The notes under the pieces: model-generated
The model's database searches: none
Told to the model about the DNA's origin: nothing
What the model saw: only the letters and a program-made list of their open reading frames with translations
Source of the DNA: Alphaproteobacteria bacterium
GTDB lineage: Bacteria > Pseudomonadota > Alphaproteobacteria > G02398745 > G023898745
Direction: 5' to 3'
Length of the DNA stretch: 64,000 nucleotides
Assembly (NCBI GenBank): GCA_023898745.1
Contig: CP060237.1
Span: 868,001-932,000 of the forward strand
In this document: positions 58,631 to 64,000 of the stretch, piece after piece
How positions within the stretch are numbered: the first letter of the stretch is position 1
Layout: each line of letters opens with the position of its first letter
Made by a program: the position numbers and the translations under genes

Positions 58631-60721
58631 ATGACGAGTCAAACTCCTATTAAAAACTACAGAAATATAGGCATCATGGCACACATTGATGCCGGAAAAA
58701 CAACAACAACTGAACGTATTCTTTATTATACAGGCAAATCTTACAAAATTGGTGAAGTGCATGAAGGCGCTGCAACCATGGACTGGATGGAGCAAGAACA
58801 AGAGCGCGGCATCACAATTACATCAGCTGCAACAACGTGTTTTTGGAAAGATCATAGAATCAACATCATTGACACACCAGGTCACGTTGACTTCACAATT
58901 GAGGTTGAGCGAAGCTTGCGCGTATTGGATGGTGCGGTTGCTGTATTTGATGGCGTTGCAGGTGTTGAGCCTCAATCTGAAACAGTTTGGCACCAAGCAA
59001 ATAAATATAAAGTGCCTAGAATTTGTTTCGTAAACAAGTTGGATAGAACCGGTGCGAATTTCCACCGTTGCGTTGATATGATTAAGAATCGCCTTGGTGC
59101 ACGCGCTATGGTAATGCAAATTCCTGTGGGCATCGAATCTGACTTACAAGGAGTGGTAGACCTTGTAGAAATGAAAGCAATTTTATGGAGAACAGAGGAC
59201 CTGGGAGCAAGTTTTGATATAGTTGATATTCCAGCTGATCTTAAAGATGAAGCGGAAATTCTACATCAAGAGCTTATCGAAATGGCTGTTGAAATGGATG
59301 ATAAGCTTATGGAAGCGTATCTTGAAGGAAAAGAAATTTCTACAGCTGATTTAAAAAAATGCATTCGCGCAGGAACAATCCGCAGTCACTTTGTGCCTAT
59401 TTTCTGTGGAAGCGCCTTCAAAAATAAAGGTGTTCAACCCTTGCTTGATGCTGTTGTTGATTACCTCCCCTCTCCTTTGGATGTTGGAGATATCGTAGGA
59501 AAAAATCCAGATACAGGTGAAGAAATCGTTCGTATGCCAGCAGAAAATGATAAGCTTTCTGCGCTAGCATTCAAAATTATGACAGATCCTTTCGTAGGAA
59601 CAATCACATTCGTGCGTATCTATTCAGGTAAATTAGAAGCTGGAAAATCTGTTCTTAATACGATTAAAGATAAAAAAGAACGCGTAGGTCGTATGCTTTT
59701 GATGCATGCAAACTCACGTGAAGATATTAAAATTGCACATGCTGGTGACATTATTGCTCTTCCAGGATTGAAAGAAACAACGACAGGTCACACCTTGTGT
59801 GATCCTGATCATCCAATCATCCTAGAAGAAATGGATTTCCCAGATCCTGTGATTGAAATCGCAATTGAACCAAAAACAAAAGGTGATCAAGAGAAGTTGG
59901 GTATTGCGCTCGCTAAACTTGTTCAGGAAGATCCATCTTTTAGAGCATCAACTGATCAAGAGACAGGGCAAACAATTCTAAAAGGCATGGGTGAGTTGCA
60001 TCTTGATATTAAACTGGATCTATTAAAACGGGACCATAAAGTTGAAGTAGCGCAAGGAAAACCGCAAGTTGCATATCGTGAAAAAATTACAGCAACAGGT
60101 GAAATTGACTATACACATAAAAAACAAACAGGTGGTGCAGGACAATTTGCACGTGTTAAGCTTGTGTTTGAACCTTTAGAACCAGGTGAAGGGTTTGTTT
60201 TTGAGAATCAAATCGTTGGTGGTGCGATTCCTAAAGAATACATCCCTGCTGTTGAAAAAGGTTTGGAAATGGCAAAAGAATCTGGTCCATTAATTGGCTT
60301 CCCAATGATTGACTTTAAGGCACGCCTTATAGATGGCGCATACCATGATGTTGACTCCAGCACCATGGCCTTCGAAATCGCAACAAAAGCGGCGTTTAGA
60401 GAAGGTATCACAAAGGCAAAGCCGAAGATTCTTGAGCCTATTATGTCTGTAGAAGTTGTGGTTCCAGATGAATATCTTGGAGATGTTATTGGAGACCTAA
60501 ATAGTCGTCGTGGGCAAGTTGGCGAAATGGAACAAAGAGGCGCAGTTCAAGCTATCTCTGCAAAAGTTCCTTTGGCGGAAATGTTTGGTTATGTAAATAC
60601 TTTACGCTCAATGACACAAGGTCGTGGACAATACTCAATGCAGTTCCACTCTTATGACTTTGTTCCAAACAACGTTTCTAATGAAATTCGCGAGCAGTAT
60701 GCTGCGAAGGCAAACAAGTAA
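58631..60721 (+). CDS. fusA: elongation factor G
   Basis: EF-G drives ribosomal translocation with GTP. The 696-residue protein has the P-loop [15 protein letters not shown], switch [17 protein letters not shown], and [10 protein letters not shown], followed by domains II-V ([25 protein letters not shown]). ATG 58631 ([16 protein letters not shown]) is used, with GGTGG just before it. GTG 58622 is less likely. The tuf gene, usual next in alphaproteobacteria, does not follow. Confidence 0.98.
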   Translation: MTSQTPIKNYRNIGIMAHIDAGKTTTTERILYYTGKSYKIGEVHEGAATMDWMEQEQERGITITSAATTCFWKDHRINIIDTPGHVDFTIEVERSLRVLDGAVAVFDGVAGVEPQSETVWHQANKYKVPRICFVNKLDRTGANFHRCVDMIKNRLGARAMVMQIPVGIESDLQGVVDLVEMKAILWRTEDLGASFDIVDIPADLKDEAEILHQELIEMAVEMDDKLMEAYLEGKEISTADLKKCIRAGTIRSHFVPIFCGSAFKNKGVQPLLDAVVDYLPSPLDVGDIVGKNPDTGEEIVRMPAENDKLSALAFKIMTDPFVGTITFVRIYSGKLEAGKSVLNTIKDKKERVGRMLLMHANSREDIKIAHAGDIIALPGLKETTTGHTLCDPDHPIILEEMDFPDPVIEIAIEPKTKGDQEKLGIALAKLVQEDPSFRASTDQETGQTILKGMGELHLDIKLDLLKRDHKVEVAQGKPQVAYREKITATGEIDYTHKKQTGGAGQFARVKLVFEPLEPGEGFVFENQIVGGAIPKEYIPAVEKGLEMAKESGPLIGFPMIDFKARLIDGAYHDVDSSTMAFEIATKAAFREGITKAKPKILEPIMSVEVVVPDEYLGDVIGDLNSRRGQVGEMEQRGAVQAISAKVPLAEMFGYVNTLRSMTQGRGQYSMQFHSYDFVPNNVSNEIREQYAAKANK

Positions 60722-60749
60722 TCCTCCTCTCTCTCTTCTCCTTTGAAGA

Positions 60750-61811
60750 ATGATTTTCATCTTATTTGCGGCAAAAATTTCCATTGTAGGGGGAGCGGGT
60801 GCTGTTGGATCTTATTTCTCAACAAAACTCACTTCTTGCGATAATGAAGTTTCAATCATAGGAAAAGCAGAAAAAAATCTGAAATATATCAAAAAACATG
60901 GCTTAAAAGTTAAAACTTCTGAAGGTCTAATTCATCTAAAACCTCAAAGATTTTGCTATGTAGGCAATCTTTTAGATGCTCAACTTCCTTATCAAGATAT
61001 TGTGATTGTAAGTCTTAAACAACCTGATGTGACTTTAAAGGTTGCTAAGCAATTGAAACGCCTTTCTAACAAAGAAACTATTTTTATTTTTATTGGAAAT
61101 GGGTTACCGTTCTATTTCTTGAAAGACTTGAGACTCACTAAAAAACATTTAGATTGCATTGATTCAGACGGCAAAATAGAAAGATTATTTCAAGATAATA
61201 TAATTTTTGGGATGCAACCTTTTATTGCTGCTAAGAAAACCTTTACAGGTGAGACCGAAATTACAAGGCCTTTTGATAAAATTTCAGTCATTATAGGCTC
61301 ATCACAAAATTCTAAAGCTCTGCAAAAAATATATGAAGTATTTGAAAAGGCTACCATACCAATAAAAACTGAAAATTTTCATAAAATGACTCTAGAGAAA
61401 TTGCAGTTTGCCCTAGCCATTAACACTCTCTCCGCTATTATGGAAAAAACTACCGGAGAAGTGTTTGAAGATCCAAATGCGCAGTCATTCATAAAATATA
61501 CTATAAATATCTTGCAAGAGATATCAGATAAAATTAACGCCGGACATTTGCGCGATTACCAAACCTTCAAAGTGTTACCTATAACAAAAGGCCATTATTC
61601 TTCGATGTATAATGATTTAAAACAAAACCGGTCTATTGAAAAAGCAGCAATTCTTGATGCAACTTTGGAGCTGTGTGAGCTTCTGAATTTAAAAAACTTA
61701 GCGCCTTTAAAACGACTGCAAGCTATTCTTGCTGCAAAAATAAATGGAGAAAATTTCAATCTTGAAGATTTTTTTCATTTGTGTGAAGCTAGCCATTCAA
61801 ATTCAGCTTAA
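60750..61811 (+). CDS. ketopantoate reductase family protein
   Basis: The 353-residue protein begins with a Rossmann NAD(P)-binding motif, SIVGGAGAVGSYF, and has the family's central VIVSLKQPDV and NGLPF blocks and the helical C-terminal domain with KLQFALAINTLSAI, the catalytic-Lys region (FHKMTLEKLQ). In PanE the enzyme reduces ketopantoate to pantoate for coenzyme A synthesis. The sequence is divergent, so another 2-keto acid substrate is possible. It follows fusA by 28 bases and overlaps the convergent MFS gene by four bases. Confidence 0.85.
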   Translation: MIFILFAAKISIVGGAGAVGSYFSTKLTSCDNEVSIIGKAEKNLKYIKKHGLKVKTSEGLIHLKPQRFCYVGNLLDAQLPYQDIVIVSLKQPDVTLKVAKQLKRLSNKETIFIFIGNGLPFYFLKDLRLTKKHLDCIDSDGKIERLFQDNIIFGMQPFIAAKKTFTGETEITRPFDKISVIIGSSQNSKALQKIYEVFEKATIPIKTENFHKMTLEKLQFALAINTLSAIMEKTTGEVFEDPNAQSFIKYTINILQEISDKINAGHLRDYQTFKVLPITKGHYSSMYNDLKQNRSIEKAAILDATLELCELLNLKNLAPLKRLQAILAAKINGENFNLEDFFHLCEASHSNSA

Positions 61812-62992
61812 ACAATATATTCAAGCTTAATTTTTACTTTATCTTTAAAAAAATAACATAACAACACTGAAGCAGCTATTGATCCTATCCCACCAAAAAT
61901 AAATGGCACATGCAAGCCAAATGTACACAAATACCTAAATATAAAACTTCCAACTAAAGTTGCGCATAAAGATACAGCGAAATACACGCTAAACGCCGTA
62001 CCTCTTAAATTTAAAGTGGCGTAATTGGAAATTAAACTAAAGAAAATTGAGTTTGAAATCCCTTCCAGTATCCCCCATAAAGCTGTCACAAAAATAAAAT
62101 CAAGCATAGTCACTGAAAAGGCACACCAGAATTGCGCTATAACCGCCACAACAAAACTTAACAACAAAATCTTCTCTTTATTGCAATAATCTGACATAAC
62201 ACCCAATGGATAAGCCATAACAGCTGACGATAAATTAAATATAATTAAAAACATTGGAAAATATTCATAACTTAAACTTAATTTCTCAACTGTTCTCATG
62301 GTCACCACAGCTTCTCCATAGCGCACCATAAGAAATACAAAAGCAACCAGCATTAGTTTCCAGAATGCATTTGAAAAATTCTTAAAATAAAACTCTTCTC
62401 GCTCTTTTTTATACATAACAAAAGAGTCTGGCATACATAGAATAGATAAAACTAAAGCACCTATAGAAGGTAAGATTGCAAGGGCAAAAATCGTTTTAAA
62501 GCTTCCATTTGTCCACATAAGAAGCTTCATCCCAAAGAAAGAGCCTATTACTGATCCTGTAACTGTGAGAAATGTCCGCGCACCATACCATGTACCACTC
62601 TTATTTTTCGGACATAAATCTCCCATAAGCGCATCTCTTGGAGCCATCTGCAACCCATTTCCAAAACGATCTAAGGCTCTGGCCGCAATACATCCTACAA
62701 GTGATGTTGCAACAACTAAAAAGAACTTTGATAAGGCCATTAAGATAATACCAGCAATAATAATATTTTTGCGATTCTTTAAAAAGTCCGACAAAAACCC
62801 AGCGCCTAATTTCATGCCAAAACTAAATGCATCCATAGCACCTTGAAAAAAGCATATATCGGCTGTATTTACGCCCATAGATTTTAAAAAACTGGAAAAT
62901 ACACCAAACACAAGGCTTGAAGATGCATTGCAAAGAAGACCTATTATATTAATAATCAAAAGATTGAGCCTGAAATTTTTTGCTCTAGCCAT
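61808..62992 (-). CDS. MFS transporter
   Basis: The 394-residue protein has 12 predicted membrane segments and the MFS loop-2/3-like GFLSDFLKNRKNIIIAG and the fifth-segment region ARALDRFGNGLQMAPRDALMGD. The family includes sugar, drug and metabolite carriers. The NGLQMAPRDALMGD pattern recalls uncharacterised efflux-type MFS proteins of proteobacteria. Cargo unknown. It starts 11 bases before a degenerate family-2 element. Confidence 0.85.
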   Translation of the reverse strand: MARAKNFRLNLLIINIIGLLCNASSSLVFGVFSSFLKSMGVNTADICFFQGAMDAFSFGMKLGAGFLSDFLKNRKNIIIAGIILMALSKFFLVVATSLVGCIAARALDRFGNGLQMAPRDALMGDLCPKNKSGTWYGARTFLTVTGSVIGSFFGMKLLMWTNGSFKTIFALAILPSIGALVLSILCMPDSFVMYKKEREEFYFKNFSNAFWKLMLVAFVFLMVRYGEAVVTMRTVEKLSLSYEYFPMFLIIFNLSSAVMAYPLGVMSDYCNKEKILLLSFVVAVIAQFWCAFSVTMLDFIFVTALWGILEGISNSIFFSLISNYATLNLRGTAFSVYFAVSLCATLVGSFIFRYLCTFGLHVPFIFGGIGSIAASVLLCYFFKDKVKIKLEYIV

Positions 62993-63002
62993 ATACCGCC
63001 CC

Positions 63003-63080
63003 GGTCATCCCAAATAACACGAGATATCCTCCTGAAATAAACTTAGAAAGATCCTTCGTGCTATGCGCTTAGGATAACGA
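63003..63080. repeat. degenerate palindromic element, family 2
   Basis: GGTCATCCC at the left, and AGATCCTTCGTGCTATGCGC with TAGGATAACG at the right, resemble family-2 arms with several mismatches. It lies between the divergent MFS and phosphatidyltransferase genes. Confidence 0.55.
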
Positions 63081-63227
63081 TTTACAAAACACTCATACGT
63101 CCACAATATTACATAAATAATATTTATTCAATTAATTATTTTTTAATATTATTAAATACTTTATTTTATTTGATTTTATATTTTTTTTATATTAGCATGA
63201 AGTTAGAATTTGATATTTTTAGAACAA

Positions 63228-63767
63228 ATGATAAAGTATATTCCGAATCTCTTATCCGCTTCCAGAATTTTTATGAGCTTATACGCTGTTCAAACATTCT
63301 TTAATGCGGAGTACATTTTTACGATTATCTTATTTGCAATATGTATTGTGACAGACTTTATAGATGGGCCTATTGCAAGATATCATAATGTCACAAGCGA
63401 ACTTGGGAAGCATTTAGATATAATCGGAGATCTTGCATCTATACTCTCTATATCCTTTTTGTTTTATCATATTAATCCCATTTTTCTTGTGACCTTTTTG
63501 CCTAATGGCATAAATCATATTATTAAGTTTTTTGATCGAAAGCATGGACATATTGAAGAGGTTGAAATGACCCCATTAGATGACTTTTGCGCTATCTTGA
63601 ATCAATTTCTCTACCCTTCATCCGTATTCTTAGCAATTGCCTATCCAAACTTTTGGCAGGTTGCAGACGCTCTGTTTTATATCACCCCTCTTGCTGGGGC
63701 GCTTGCTGCATATAGATCCTTTAAGAGATATCAAAATCGCAAAACTTCCATAGATACAGCCTTTTAA
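63228..63767 (+). CDS. CDP-alcohol phosphatidyltransferase (PgsA-like)
   Basis: The 179-residue membrane protein has the full signature DG-X2-AR-X8-G-X3-D-X3-D, seen as DGPIARYHNVTSELGKHLDI followed by IGD. It transfers a phosphatidyl group from CDP-diacylglycerol to an alcohol. The N-terminal YIPNLLSASRIFMSL is like PgsA, so glycerol 3-phosphate is the likely acceptor, but PssA-type use is not excluded. ATG 63228 (MIKYIPNLLSASR) fits the family; an upstream TTG is rejected. The upstream 100 bases are over 85 percent A+T. Confidence 0.9.
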   Translation: MIKYIPNLLSASRIFMSLYAVQTFFNAEYIFTIILFAICIVTDFIDGPIARYHNVTSELGKHLDIIGDLASILSISFLFYHINPIFLVTFLPNGINHIIKFFDRKHGHIEEVEMTPLDDFCAILNQFLYPSSVFLAIAYPNFWQVADALFYITPLAGALAAYRSFKRYQNRKTSIDTAF

Positions 63768-63810
63768 AGGTATGTTGTCATAACAAAAAACGCTGAACGC
63801 CACAAAAGAT

Positions 63811-63877
63811 CGTCATCACAAGATCTGCAACGCAGACCGTGGTGATCCATTCTCTGGATGTCCACGTCGCCATGACG
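63811..63877. repeat. palindromic element, family 1
   Basis: It begins CGTCATCACAAGATC and ends CGTCGCCATGACG. The inner arm TCTGCAACGCAGA is a 5-bp hairpin and the core GTGGTGATCC and TGGATGTCCACG is conserved. It lies between convergent genes. Confidence 0.8.
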
Positions 63878-63919
63878 TTCCGTGCAACTTTCGTCATGAT
63901 CTATCAACGACAATCTGCT

Positions 63920-64000
63920 TTATTTTAGCCTCATTTTCTTTTGATATTTTTCAATAAAATTTTGTGCCGCATCCTGCTCAGCCTGCTTTCTGTTATACCC
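63920..64000 (-). CDS. rnc: 3' end of a probable ribonuclease III gene (dsRNA-binding domain), truncated by the window
   Basis: The last 26 codons read GYNRKQAEQDAAQNFIEKYQ followed by KKMRLK and stop. The G-x-x-KKxAEQxAA pattern is the C-terminal helix of a double-stranded RNA-binding domain, as found at the end of RNase III. The rest lies outside the window, so the name is inference from a short match. Confidence 0.55.
   Translation of the reverse strand, partial: GYNRKQAEQDAAQNFIEKYQKKMRLK

Overview
Organism. The window is AT-rich, tightly packed chromosomal DNA with no transposase, phage, CRISPR, rRNA or tRNA gene that I can recognise. It looks like a host-associated alphaproteobacterium, most like the Holosporales/Rickettsiales-type intracellular lineages. 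The reasons are: an F1 ATP-synthase cluster atpHAGDC without F0 genes, ThyX thymidylate synthase, a membrane pyrophosphatase, a patatin phospholipase, carriers for host dicarboxylates, several orphan secreted or surface proteins, and many palindromic repeats of the Rickettsia palindromic element (RPE) kind, three of them inside protein genes. A phosphofructokinase and a bacterial-type IleS with a C-terminal zinc ribbon argue against Rickettsia itself. The placement is inference; 16S or marker-gene phylogeny would settle it. Layout. 1-8.9 kb: the end of an ABC exporter, a papain-like orphan, a HAD-like (DUF2608-type) protein, an outer-membrane barrel, an AMP/thymidine phosphorylase, an orphan membrane protein, a GNAT enzyme and ileS. 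9-17 kb: a dicarboxylate symporter, an ABC-2 exporter, a Lys/Ala-rich small protein, truA, yggT, folD, a barrel-like protein, a HAD-Nudix-like fusion and a TfoX-domain protein. 17-20.4 kb: a CIRCE-controlled groES-groEL operon that continues into ogt and alkD. 20.4-25 kb: ftsA, rplS, a DASS carrier and two orphans. 25-31.4 kb: atpHAGDC overlapping phzF and pfkA. 31.4-45.6 kb: an orphan with a Cys-rich tail, sppA, a 667-base gene-free stretch, hppA, murA, dcd, rplI, patatin, a small basic protein, CIRCE-controlled dnaK-dnaJ and a secreted orphan. 45.7-53 kb: thyX, clpX, clpP, trmD, polA, grpE, rpmG. 53-64 kb: dapE, a DUF2628-like membrane protein, a serine hydrolase, rne/rng, rpsL-rpsG-fusA, a ketopantoate reductase family gene, an MFS carrier, a CDP-alcohol phosphatidyltransferase and the 3' end of a probable rnc. 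How the genes work together. The core is translation, protein quality control (both chaperonin operons carry CIRCE sites for HrcA), energy conversion (F1 ATP synthase, H+-pyrophosphatase, PFK) and envelope synthesis (murA, dapE, pgsA-like). The accessory part is small surface or secreted orphans. The most distinctive signals are: (1) about 17 palindromic elements with variable but self-complementary arms, inserted in frame in ileS, trmD and ogt and supplying the 3' ends of alkD, pfkA and probably clpX; (2) three accessory genes whose natural start lies one nucleotide out of frame across a homopolymer, which may be phase-variable loci, decay or sequence error; (3) alkylation-repair genes appended to groESL; (4) PFK translationally coupled to the ATP-synthase operon.
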